A stretch of DNA of 28,794 bases, taken from the NCBI GenBank assembly GCA_046294495.1, contig JBKBKV010000020.1:1-28794 (forward strand), in the 5' to 3' direction. The notes under the pieces were generated by a model. The model was given only the letters and a program-made list of their open reading frames with translations, had not been told where the DNA came from and did no database searches. Shown here piece by piece: positions 12,947-20,773 of the stretch (position 1 is the stretch's first letter; every line of letters starts with the position of its first letter). The position numbers and the translations under genes were made by a program. The DNA is from HRBIN23 sp046294495 (GTDB lineage: Bacteria > Chloroflexota > Dehalococcoidia > Lucifugimonadales > HRBIN23).

Positions 12947-14323
12947 CTAGTGTTCACGCACAACGGCGGGCACCTTGCGCTTGCCCACCTGAACCTCTGC
13001 CTTCAGCACCTGCCCCTCCTTCGCCTCGTTCACAGGCACCAGGGGGAAGACCTTGCCAAACACCAGGAGCCCAAAGGCTACCAGGGCGAAGGAGGCAGTT
13101 ACCAGGATGATTTCAATGGGGCTGGGGCGATAGGCTGCCCACTCAAAGGTGAAAGCCTGCTTGCGCGCCAGCCCCGGCACGATGATCAGGAAACGCTCCA
13201 GCCACATCCCAATGTTCACCAGGATGGATGTCCAGAACATCATAGCCACATTGCGCCGCACCTTGCGGAATAGCCACAGGGGCACAGGGATGAAATAGGC
13301 TGTGAGTATAAAAAGGATAAACAGCATGCTATAAGGCCACTGGAAGACCTGCAACTGGCGCAGGGCCACCTCCTGGGGCTCCCGCAGGTATAGGCCGAAG
13401 ATGAACTCCAGCGTGAAGAAGAAGAACCAGGCTGTTGCCACCACGATGAGCAGACGCCCCATAGCGTCAAAATGCTCGGTGCGGATATAGTCCTCCCAGC
13501 GGAAGAGCCAGCGCATTAGCGCCATCATGGTCGCCACAGCCGAAACTCCTGAGTGGACAGCCCCGATGACGAAGTAGGGAGCGAAAACGGTGGTGTGCCA
13601 AGCCTCCACCGACACGGCCATTCCGAAGTCCCACGACACGATGGAGTGGACGGATACGAAAACCGGGAGGATGAGGGCCGAAAGCAGGATGCCCGCCAGC
13701 GCTTGTAGTTTCCACTGGCGAGGGTTGCCACGCCACCCCAAAGAAAGGATAGAGTAAATCCTGTGGGGGATGCCGGTGGTGCGGTCCCGCAGGGCAGCCA
13801 GGTCGGGAATCAAGGTAACCAGCACGAAGAGGGACGACCCTGTCAGGTAGGTGAAGATGGCACTGGGGTCCCACACCAGGGCGGAGCGCACATTTGGCCA
13901 TATGCCCCGAGCGAAGTCGTAGGGGAAGACCCAGTAGAGGGTGCGCCAGGGACGGCCGGAGTGGAGCAAGGGGAAGAGGGCCGCCGTTGCCAAGGAGAAA
14001 ACGGTGAGCACCTCCGCCGCCCGCACCATGGGGCGTCGCCATTCGGCCTGGGTGAGGCGCAGGATGGCCGAAAGCATCACCCCGGCGTGGCTGATGCCTA
14101 CCCAGAACACAAAGTTCACGATAAGGAAGCCCCACATAATTGGACGGTTCAAGCCAGCCACCCCGGGGCCTCGGTTCATCCACCACGCCGCCGCCCCAGC
14201 CCCAGCCGACAGGATACCCCCCAGCACCAGCACCGCCAGCCAGAACCACAGAGGTGTGCTCAAAACCGGCCACAGCAGGTCCCGGTTAATCTGGCGGTCG
14301 GAAAGGTCTTTACGCTCCTGCAT
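12947..14323 (-). CDS. actC: Alternative complex III quinol-binding membrane subunit ActC (NrfD family)
   Basis: The 458-residue polytopic protein (about ten TM helices) matches ActC closely: GVAGLNRPIMWGFLIVNFVF, WVGISHAGVMLSAILRLTQA, EWRRPMVRAAEVLTVFSLA, LLHSGRPWRTLYWVFPYDFA, GIWPNVRSALVWDPSAIFTY and LIPDLAALRDR. ActC holds the quinol-oxidation site at the outer membrane face and passes electrons to the Fe-S clusters of ActB; with MenA/MenB nearby the substrate is presumably menaquinol. ATG with GAGGG 4 nt upstream. It lies 13 nt after the ActF-like gene rather than directly after actB as in the standard order. Confidence 0.92.
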   Translation of the reverse strand: MQERKDLSDRQINRDLLWPVLSTPLWFWLAVLVLGGILSAGAGAAAWWMNRGPGVAGLNRPIMWGFLIVNFVFWVGISHAGVMLSAILRLTQAEWRRPMVRAAEVLTVFSLATAALFPLLHSGRPWRTLYWVFPYDFARGIWPNVRSALVWDPSAIFTYLTGSSLFVLVTLIPDLAALRDRTTGIPHRIYSILSLGWRGNPRQWKLQALAGILLSALILPVFVSVHSIVSWDFGMAVSVEAWHTTVFAPYFVIGAVHSGVSAVATMMALMRWLFRWEDYIRTEHFDAMGRLLIVVATAWFFFFTLEFIFGLYLREPQEVALRQLQVFQWPYSMLFILFILTAYFIPVPLWLFRKVRRNVAMMFWTSILVNIGMWLERFLIIVPGLARKQAFTFEWAAYRPSPIEIILVTASFALVAFGLLVFGKVFPLVPVNEAKEGQVLKAEVQVGKRKVPAVVREH

Positions 14324-14336
14324 CGCGCCCTCTTTA

Positions 14337-15728
14337 TTAATCCGGTTTGGCCAGCACCACAGCGCGGGTCTTCAGGAAGGGCTTCACCACCCTAAGGTAA
14401 GTCAGTTCCTTCATCTCCCATACCGACAAGGGGAGTAAAAAGCGCACCGCCATCAGGTATAGCAGAAGCGCCCCTGCCAGCCCCCCTAGCAAAATAAGAT
14501 AGTCGGCCCCTGTAGGGGCCATGGCCGCCGGCACATGTTCCAAGGCGTGGCCTGTGGGGTCTGGCACCGACCACGCCCCCACATATAGACGGATGCGGTC
14601 AAAGAATGCCCCTATAAGGATAGATAGGGAGACCAGGCTTGGCCCCAATATGCTGCGGCGCACGGGGCCGATGATGAAAGCGAAGAGGGGCACCAGCCAG
14701 TTTAGAAAGAGGGATGTTACAAACAAGGGGCGATAGGGGCCAAAGTAGAGGAGTTGCTGCAGGTTCTGTTCTGTGGGGGTGCGCCCATACCAGAAGGTCA
14801 GGAAGGCCGACCACTGGAAGTAGGCCCACAACAAGGAGAGGGCCAGGAGTAACTTGGCTGCTCCCCAGAACTGGTCCACATGGAAGTAGCGCCGATACCC
14901 GCCTATGGTGCGCAAGAGGAAGGCCGTGAGCACCACCGCAGCCAGCCCCGCTTGCAGGCCCGACAGGGCGTGGTATGCCGGGAAGATGGAGTCTTTCCAG
15001 CCGGGGACGAAGGCTAGCACCAGGTCGCTGGCCACAACGATACTTCCCCCTACATAGGCGATGAAGTAGAACCCTCCCGCCACCCCCAGGGCTGCCTTGT
15101 GCACCTGCCACTGGCGGAGCGTCCCGTGCCACCCCAGGGCCAGGAGCGATGTCCAACCCCCACGCCCCCGGTCCCGCAGGGCCGCCAGGTCGGGGATGGA
15201 GGCGATCCACAGCAGTGCTATCCCACTAATGGCCACCATTACCAGGGTCAGCAGGTCGTAGGCCACTGGTGCCCCTGGGGGCCATCCCTGGCGCACCCCA
15301 CTCACAATCCAGATGGTGTTGCGCCCCTCCCCAGGCGGTATAACCCATATCAAGGGGATAAACAAGAGCAGGGTAAAAACCCCCACGATGCCATAGGCTT
15401 CAGCAGCGCGCGCCAGTGGGCGACGCCAATGGGCCTTGGCCAGCCGGGTAGCCACCGAGGCGATGGGGGCCGCCCCAGCCACCGTGTAGAGGAAGCCCAA
15501 CAGGGCCGCATAGTAGCCCCAGGCGGTATGCTGGGTCCCCTGGGCCACCTTCAAGATGAAGCCTATAACCCCCAGGATGAACAACACGCCCAGGGCAAGG
15601 ACGGCCCCCCTCCACAGGGGCCACGCCTCCTGCGCCTTCCCCAACACCTCCTCCGCCACCTGGCGAGGCGAGGTGGGGGAGTCTTCGGCGGGGTGGTGAT
15701 TAGTGGCTGTGCTCGGTTGCGGGTGCAT
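14337..15728 (-). CDS. ActF-like second NrfD-family membrane subunit
   Basis: The 463-residue polytopic protein is a divergent NrfD relative: an N-terminal cytoplasmic stretch of about 35 residues, TM helices from about 40 onward, GAAPIASVATRLAKAHWRRP, LARAAEAYGIVGVFTLLLFI, ALLWIASIPDLAALRDRGRG and a closing VWEMKELTYLRVV. It shares the HWRRP and IPDLAALRDR signatures with ActC but lacks ActC's HSGRPW segment, as ActF does; ActF normally follows actE. Its start overlaps the end of actB2 by 29 nt, suggesting tight coupling. ActF is the best label because an ActC is already present. A later start is possible, as no very strong SD was seen. Confidence 0.75.
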   Translation of the reverse strand: MHPQPSTATNHHPAEDSPTSPRQVAEEVLGKAQEAWPLWRGAVLALGVLFILGVIGFILKVAQGTQHTAWGYYAALLGFLYTVAGAAPIASVATRLAKAHWRRPLARAAEAYGIVGVFTLLLFIPLIWVIPPGEGRNTIWIVSGVRQGWPPGAPVAYDLLTLVMVAISGIALLWIASIPDLAALRDRGRGGWTSLLALGWHGTLRQWQVHKAALGVAGGFYFIAYVGGSIVVASDLVLAFVPGWKDSIFPAYHALSGLQAGLAAVVLTAFLLRTIGGYRRYFHVDQFWGAAKLLLALSLLWAYFQWSAFLTFWYGRTPTEQNLQQLLYFGPYRPLFVTSLFLNWLVPLFAFIIGPVRRSILGPSLVSLSILIGAFFDRIRLYVGAWSVPDPTGHALEHVPAAMAPTGADYLILLGGLAGALLLYLMAVRFLLPLSVWEMKELTYLRVVKPFLKTRAVVLAKPD

Positions 15729-16515
15729 AGGGGTCTACCTTCTTCAGATAAATGACATTAGGGCCGGTGCCCAGGTCCGCGATAACTTTATAGGCCCGTT
15801 TGCTCTTAGCCATTTGTGAGACGCGGCTCTGGGGATCCAGGAGGTCGCCAAACACCAGGGCATCGGTGGGGCAGGCCTGGACACAGGCGGGCGTCACATC
15901 TCCATCTTGCAAGGCGCGCCCCTCTCGCAAAGCCTCCCTCTGGGCGCGGCGGATGCGCTGGATGCAGAAGGTGCACTTCTCCATAATGCCCCGCCAGCGC
16001 ACCGTTACATCGGGGTTCAACTGATTGTCCAGCGTGGCGGGCCAGACGGGTTGCCAGAAGTTAAAGAAGCGGGCGTGGTAGGGGCAGTTGTTGGCGCAGT
16101 AGCGGGTGCCCACACAGCGGTTGTAGACCTGCACGTTCAGCCCTTGATCGTTATGGTATGTGGCATACACGGGACACACCGGCTCACAGGGGGCGTTGTC
16201 GCACTGCTGACACATAATAGGGATGTAGCGGGCGCGGATGTCGGGATAGTGGCCATCCCAGTAGCGCTCTATGCGAATCCACTCCATTACACGGCGCTGG
16301 AGGAAATTCTGCTCGGTGTTGAGGGGGATGTTGTTCTCTGCCTGGCAGGCCACCACACACGCCTGGCACCCAGTGCACCGGTCCAAGTCCACCACCATCC
16401 CCCATTTGTGGCGGGGACGGGCCTGTTGCGGGCCAGCCGTCCCTTCCCTGGGCGCAGGGGCGGGGGATACTTTTGGGGGCACGGCAGGGGGGGAAGGTGC
16501 GTGGGCGTTAGGCAT
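15700..16515 (-). CDS. Four-cluster ferredoxin subunit (ActB2 / PsrB-like)
   Basis: The 271-residue iron-sulfur protein wires electrons from the membrane quinol site to the molybdopterin-type partner and the cytochromes. Four Cys clusters are visible: CTGCQACVVAC (about 47-57), CQQCDNAPCEPVCP (about 101-114), CVGTRYCANNCPYHARFF (about 134-151), and CTFCIQ...CVQACP (about 182-220). The third, C-x5-C-x3-C, has one ligand position altered, the kind of site that holds a [3Fe-4S] cluster in related enzymes. The N-terminal 35 residues are Pro/Ala-rich without a signal. In most Act complexes this module is fused to the molybdopterin-like module; here it is separate, 2 nt after actB1. Confidence 0.88.
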   Translation of the reverse strand: MPNAHAPSPPAVPPKVSPAPAPREGTAGPQQARPRHKWGMVVDLDRCTGCQACVVACQAENNIPLNTEQNFLQRRVMEWIRIERYWDGHYPDIRARYIPIMCQQCDNAPCEPVCPVYATYHNDQGLNVQVYNRCVGTRYCANNCPYHARFFNFWQPVWPATLDNQLNPDVTVRWRGIMEKCTFCIQRIRRAQREALREGRALQDGDVTPACVQACPTDALVFGDLLDPQSRVSQMAKSKRAYKVIADLGTGPNVIYLKKVDPYAPATEHSH

Positions 16516-16517
16516 AC

Positions 16518-18713
16518 CTACGCCTCCTTGCTAATCAGGATAATGGGGCGCTCCTCTAACTGCATGGGGAGCACCGTGCCTTCAAACTTCGGGATACGCT
16601 GGCGCTGGCCCAGGCGGCGCAGGCTCACCCGGGTGGCCGCCCAGGCGAAGGCCCCAGTTTCCCCTTCGGTAAGGGGGGATAGGATAGAGAACACATTGGC
16701 CCCGCGCCCGTTGGCCCATTGCCCCATGCCGGAGTGCCCGAAGCCCATAGGCATAGCCACCACCTCTGGCGGTATGGCGGGGTGCAGATAGGCTAGTGCA
16801 CGGATGCTCCCCCGGGGCGAGACCACCTCCACCCAGTCCCCCTCGGCGATACCCAGTCCCCTTGCCTTTTCGGGGTTGATCTCTACCCAGGTCTGCCAGG
16901 CCACGGTGGTGGTGCCGTCAGGAACGGCCTGGAGCCAGGGCAGATGGGCGCCTCGCCCGTCGTGGAGGCCCAGGGGTGTGAAAGGCACCAGGTGGAAGGG
17001 GAACTCCCCCTCTTCCCCGGCGAATTGCGGAGGAGGGGGCGTTGCTGGGGCACGCTCTACGCTCACCTGCCCCTGCCCCTGGGCCTGGGTGTCCCACCAC
17101 CCTCCACGCTGGAGCACCCCCGTCAGGAAGGATGCCTCGTCTTGGGCGCGCACCGACCCCCGCCCCAAGGCGAAGAGGCGCCGCGCCCCATCCTGCACAG
17201 CCTCTTGCATACTTTGCCAGGGCAAAGAAAGGCCTGCAGCAGCCCCGGCCTCCAGCAGAATGTCCCCAAACGACTTCCCATGGCGGAAGGGGCGCACCAC
17301 CGGCTGTTGGAAGGTAAGGGTCTGGAAACCTGGGCCAGGCTCCGGCCAATCGGTGCCCCACGCCTCCAGGGTGTCCAGTTCCGGAAGCACCAGGTCCCCG
17401 AACTTGGCCATGTCCTCTGGAACGGAGCCGATAAAGACCCGGAATGGGACCCCGTTTAGGAGGTCTTCAAACTCTTTGGGGGGTATGGGCAGGCCGTAGA
17501 CCAGGTTGGCCCCTCGCATAATCAGCAGGCCCACCTGTCCGGCTCCCATACCTTCCAGGGCCTTGCGCCACTGGGCCAGGGGTGCAGGGGGGATTTGGGG
17601 CAGACCCAGGGGTGGGGGCGGGTTGAAGCGGACGCCCCCCTCTCGCCCGACGCTGTCCACCAGGGCATTGAGGGAGAGAACTGCTGTGGCGTTGAAGAGG
17701 CCGTTGGTGTGGGCCAGGGCCGACCCCCCCACCATAGCCAGACTGGGGCGCTGGGTGCCGAACACCTCGGCCACCTCTCTAATGCGCTCCGCCGCAACGC
17801 CCACCGTGTTGGACACCCGCTCCGGCTGGTAGGTTTGCAAGGCTCCCAATCCCTGCCCCCCGGTCAGTTGGGCAGCGGCGGCCGGGGAGGCCATCCCCCG
17901 CTCTATCAGCACATAGGCTACCGACAGGGCCAGGATACCCTCGGTGCCGGGGCGCACGGGGAGCCAGCGGTCGGCGTTGGCGGCGGTCAAGGAGAAGCGA
18001 GGCTCGGCGTGAACAAACAGCCCACGCTGACCAGCACGCCCCTGCCGGAAGGCCCCGTAGGCACGGGACCACCGCACTGGCGAGCCCCAAGTCTCAAGCC
18101 AGCCCGCCCCAAAGGAGAACACGGTGCGGGCGCGGGCTATGTCGTAGTCGGGGAGGGCGTCTTGCCCGAAGAGGCGCTTCACTGCGGTGCGGAGGACAGT
18201 ATCCTCCAGGGGTTCGTAGGCCATAAGGGTGCCGCCGACACCCTGGATGAAAGCCTGTGCCACAGCGGCGATATGCCCCCGAAGGGGATTGGTGGCCAGG
18301 AAGACCTTGCCGCGGTTCTTCTGTATCTGGCCCACCAGTTCGGCCATAGCCGTTTCCCAGCCAACAGGCTGGGCATAAAGGAGAGGGACCTGCAGGCGGT
18401 CGGGGTGGTAGAGGGCCTGCACGGCAGCCTGGCCCCGGGCGCAGGCCTTGCCTGTGTTCAGCGGGTGGTCGGGGTTACCCTCTATCTTCTTGGCTCGCCC
18501 CTCTATCACCCGCACCAGAACGCCGCACCCGGCCCCGCACTGCTGGCAGAGGGTGGCATACCAGTTCTCCCGTCCCGTTACCTGGTCTTCAGGCAGGGCA
18601 ACGGGGCTTTCCACCCGCAGTTCCCGGTCTGGGATGCGGCACCCGTTGAAGGCGATGGCCCCAAGGGCACCAACCCCGGCCAGTTTCAGCAGGTCTCGGC
18701 GTGTTATACGCAT
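16518..18713 (-). CDS. Molybdopterin-oxidoreductase-family subunit (ActB1)
   Basis: The 731-residue protein begins with a twin-arginine signal (TRRDLLKLAG) and a Cys at 25 in the place of the ActB lipid-anchor Cys. The N-terminal domain resembles ActB (NWYATL, EGRAKKIEGNPDHP) but keeps Cys 56, 59, 63 and 91 in the C-x2-C-x3-C-x27-C arrangement that binds a [4Fe-4S] cluster in true molybdenum enzymes. The mid-region AGWLETWGSPVRWSRAYGAF is the ActB version of the fold, with no Cys or selenocysteine to ligate Mo. The C-terminal cap domain (VEINPEKARGLGIAEGDWVE) is present. In characterised complexes ActB1 has no Mo cofactor; whether this one has a cluster or cofactor is open. Confidence 0.85.
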   Translation of the reverse strand: MRITRRDLLKLAGVGALGAIAFNGCRIPDRELRVESPVALPEDQVTGRENWYATLCQQCGAGCGVLVRVIEGRAKKIEGNPDHPLNTGKACARGQAAVQALYHPDRLQVPLLYAQPVGWETAMAELVGQIQKNRGKVFLATNPLRGHIAAVAQAFIQGVGGTLMAYEPLEDTVLRTAVKRLFGQDALPDYDIARARTVFSFGAGWLETWGSPVRWSRAYGAFRQGRAGQRGLFVHAEPRFSLTAANADRWLPVRPGTEGILALSVAYVLIERGMASPAAAAQLTGGQGLGALQTYQPERVSNTVGVAAERIREVAEVFGTQRPSLAMVGGSALAHTNGLFNATAVLSLNALVDSVGREGGVRFNPPPPLGLPQIPPAPLAQWRKALEGMGAGQVGLLIMRGANLVYGLPIPPKEFEDLLNGVPFRVFIGSVPEDMAKFGDLVLPELDTLEAWGTDWPEPGPGFQTLTFQQPVVRPFRHGKSFGDILLEAGAAAGLSLPWQSMQEAVQDGARRLFALGRGSVRAQDEASFLTGVLQRGGWWDTQAQGQGQVSVERAPATPPPPQFAGEEGEFPFHLVPFTPLGLHDGRGAHLPWLQAVPDGTTTVAWQTWVEINPEKARGLGIAEGDWVEVVSPRGSIRALAYLHPAIPPEVVAMPMGFGHSGMGQWANGRGANVFSILSPLTEGETGAFAWAATRVSLRRLGQRQRIPKFEGTVLPMQLEERPIILISKEA

Positions 18714-18722
18714 GGCACCCCA

Positions 18723-19295
18723 CTAATAGTGGCAGATGGCGCAGTCGGTAGGGGCGTTGTTCTGACGATGGCACCCCACACAATCCCCCATCTTAAGGGA
18801 GCGCTGCACCTGTCGCATCTCCGTCATAGCCTCCACGGCCCCGTGGCAGTCAGAGCAGGTGAAGCCGGCACGGATGTGCGCCTCGTGGACAAAGCGCACA
18901 TGGTCAGGCAGGCGGAAGACCCGCACCCATTGAACGGGCTGTTCGTTGCTGAAGGCGTCAATGACTTTCCGTATCTCCACCTGCTTCGCCTCGGTGGTGC
19001 CCAAGATGAAGCGGTGGCAGAACATGCACTGCTCCAGGGAGGGGATGGTGGCCGCGGCCTCCTGGTCGGCTCCCCGGTGGCAGAAGAGACAGGGGATTTG
19101 GGCGTCTCCGGCGTGGGTCTTGTGGGTGAAGGCGACGGGCTGCTGTGGGGCCTGACGGAAGAGGCGCTCCACACTCCAGGAGTAGTGGGCCACAACCCGA
19201 GGCACTACCAGCACCAGGAATGCTAGCCCTAACAGGGTCGTTCCCAGCCCTCCCCCTAGCAGGATAGCGATCCAGGCTCGCTTTCCCAGGCGCAC
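18723..19295 (-). CDS. actA: Alternative complex III pentaheme cytochrome c (ActA)
   Basis: The 190-residue protein has one N-terminal TM anchor (about 8-32, WIAILLGGGLGTTLLGLAFL) and five CxxCH haem motifs: CLFCH, CMFCH, CSDCH, CVGCH and CAICH, the number expected for ActA. Further His residues (FTHKTHAGD, FVHEAHI) can be the distal ligands. The domain lies outside the cytoplasm and accepts electrons from ActB for ActE or an external acceptor. GTG start with GAGGT 5 nt upstream; actB1 starts 9 nt after its stop. It is short compared with many ActA proteins but contains all five haems. Confidence 0.9.
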   Translation of the reverse strand: MRLGKRAWIAILLGGGLGTTLLGLAFLVLVVPRVVAHYSWSVERLFRQAPQQPVAFTHKTHAGDAQIPCLFCHRGADQEAAATIPSLEQCMFCHRFILGTTEAKQVEIRKVIDAFSNEQPVQWVRVFRLPDHVRFVHEAHIRAGFTCSDCHGAVEAMTEMRQVQRSLKMGDCVGCHRQNNAPTDCAICHY

Positions 19296-19315
19296 GCGTT
19301 ACCTCTCTTGCGCTT

Positions 19316-19606
19316 TTACCAGAGGAACTTGGGGTAAATCGCCCGAACAATGTCCCCAAACTGGGCGACCCGGGCAAATACAATGGCGATGCCAGCCACC
19401 CCAGCCAGGCTCACCAGGAGGAAAAGCCCCCGCACTCGCACGGTCTCACCAGGGAGATGGCGGGTGCCCACCAGGGAGGGGATAACAGCAAAGGCCAGCA
19501 TAAGGAGCAGTGCCAGCCCCGCAGCGAAGAAGGGAAGCAGCCACAAAACATGCAAAAGGGCCTTGATCTGGGCCCATTGCTCTGGTGTGAGGGCGATGGG
19601 GTCCAT
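19316..19606 (-). CDS. Small two-TM membrane protein heading the act operon
   Basis: The 96-residue product starts at an ATG with AAGGAG 6 nt upstream. It opens MDPIALTPEQWAQIKALLHV, has TM1 at about 19-42 (LWLLPFFAAGLALLLMLAFA), a loop SLVGTRHLPGETVRVRG, TM2 at about 59-80 (LFLLVSLAGVAGIAIVFARV) and a short tail ending IYPKFLW. No family is recognised. As first gene of the operon, 20 nt before actA, it may be an accessory subunit or assembly factor; Chloroflexus-type complexes have an additional small subunit (ActG), but I see no clear similarity. Confidence 0.7.
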   Translation of the reverse strand: MDPIALTPEQWAQIKALLHVLWLLPFFAAGLALLLMLAFAVIPSLVGTRHLPGETVRVRGLFLLVSLAGVAGIAIVFARVAQFGDIVRAIYPKFLW

Positions 19607-19653
19607 ATCGGCTCCTTGCCTTAGCTTCCCCGCACACCCCAAGACATTAGTGA

Positions 19654-19682
19654 AGGTTATCGCAAACCCCCTCCTTTGTCAA
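19654..19682 (-). promoter_or_regulatory. Promoter of the act operon
   Basis: TTGACA (19682-19677), 17-nt spacer, TAACCT (19659-19654) on the minus strand, 48 nt before the first start codon. Consensus -35 and ideal spacing. Confidence 0.65.
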
Positions 19683-19752
19683 GAGCCACTGGGGAGGTCT
19701 CATTTTTCAATGGCCTGGACAAGGTCCCGCTCCTTTATGGTATGGTGGAGGG

Positions 19753-20760
19753 GTGAGCCACGACCCCTTTTTGCCCTACCACGCCCTCACCGATGTGCCG
19801 GGCGTCCTGGTGGGCCACTGGACAGACCTCCAGAACGCCACGGGGTGCACCGTTGTCCTTGTCCCTAAGGGGGCTGTGGGGGGTGTAGAGGTGCGAGGCT
19901 CTGCCCCAGGGAGCCGGGAAACCGATCTGCTTCGCCCTACAGCCCTCATCCAGCGGGTGCACGCCGTCGTTCTGGCAGGGGGGAGCGCCTTCGGCCTTGC
20001 TACAGCCGACGGCGTAATGCGTTGGCTGGAGGAGCGGGGCATCGGTTTCCGCATAGGGCCGGCGCTGGTGCCCATCGTGCCGGCGGCCATCCTCTTTGAC
20101 CTGAATCTGGGAGGCCCCAAGAAGAGCCGCCCCGGGGCACAGGAGGGCTACCTGGCGTGTCAGGTAGCCGCCTCTGGCCCCGTGGCTGAAGGCTCGGTGG
20201 GGGCAGGCACCGGCGCCACCGTGGGCAAGGCCCTGGGCTTGGGGCGCGCCACCAAGGGCGGCCTGGGGACGGCCAGCATCCACCTGGGCCAGGGGATTGT
20301 GCTGGGTGCTCTGGTGGCCGTAAACGCCGTAGGGGATGTGGTAGACCCCCTCAACGGACGCATTCTGGCCGGCCCACGCCGCCAGGACGGGGAAGGCTTC
20401 CACAGCACCGTTGACCTGATCTTGCGTGGAGAGGCCTTTGCCCAATCCCCTCAGGCCAACACCACCATCGGCGTAGTGGCCACCAACGCCCGACTCACCA
20501 AGGAGCAGGTCAACAAACTAGCCGTCCACGCCCAGGACGGCCTGGCTCTGGCGGTGCGCCCCTGCCATACCATGAGAGATGGGGACTGCTTCTTCGCCCT
20601 GGCTACTGGGGAGAAGCCCGATGCTGTAGACCCTGACCGTCTGGGGGTTGCGGCGACTCAGATGGTGGCCAGGGCCATTGTGCGGGCGGTGTTAGCGGCG
20701 ACACCCCTGGCAGGAATCCCATCAGCCCGCCAGGTGCTCCCCGACCTGCCCGCTGTGTAG
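19753..20760 (+). CDS. P1 family (DmpA/BapA-type) peptidase
   Basis: The 335-residue protein matches the P1 family of N-terminal-nucleophile aminopeptidases and beta-peptidyl hydrolases: LTDVPGVLVGHWTD, GCTVVLVPKGAVGGVEVRGS, VHAVVLAGGSAFGLATADGV, GSVGAGTGATVGKALG, and QANTTIGVVATNARLTKEQ. The precursor should self-cleave at Asn236-Thr237, the Thr (N-T-T) becoming the nucleophile of the beta chain. No signal peptide. The GTG is nearly fused to its SD (GGAGG, 1 nt), and a TATGGT box lies 7-12 nt upstream, so the mRNA may be leaderless. Natural substrates of such enzymes in bacteria are mostly unknown. Confidence 0.88.
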   Translation: MSHDPFLPYHALTDVPGVLVGHWTDLQNATGCTVVLVPKGAVGGVEVRGSAPGSRETDLLRPTALIQRVHAVVLAGGSAFGLATADGVMRWLEERGIGFRIGPALVPIVPAAILFDLNLGGPKKSRPGAQEGYLACQVAASGPVAEGSVGAGTGATVGKALGLGRATKGGLGTASIHLGQGIVLGALVAVNAVGDVVDPLNGRILAGPRRQDGEGFHSTVDLILRGEAFAQSPQANTTIGVVATNARLTKEQVNKLAVHAQDGLALAVRPCHTMRDGDCFFALATGEKPDAVDPDRLGVAATQMVARAIVRAVLAATPLAGIPSARQVLPDLPAV

Positions 20761-20773
20761 AGAAGCGAAGCGT

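Noticed and set aside
17595..19226. A 543-codon open frame on the plus strand opposite actB1 and actA
   Set aside because: It lies wholly opposite two clear genes with intact catalytic and haem motifs; its sequence is Gly/His/Val-rich without a family pattern. Long antisense frames are expected at this GC content.
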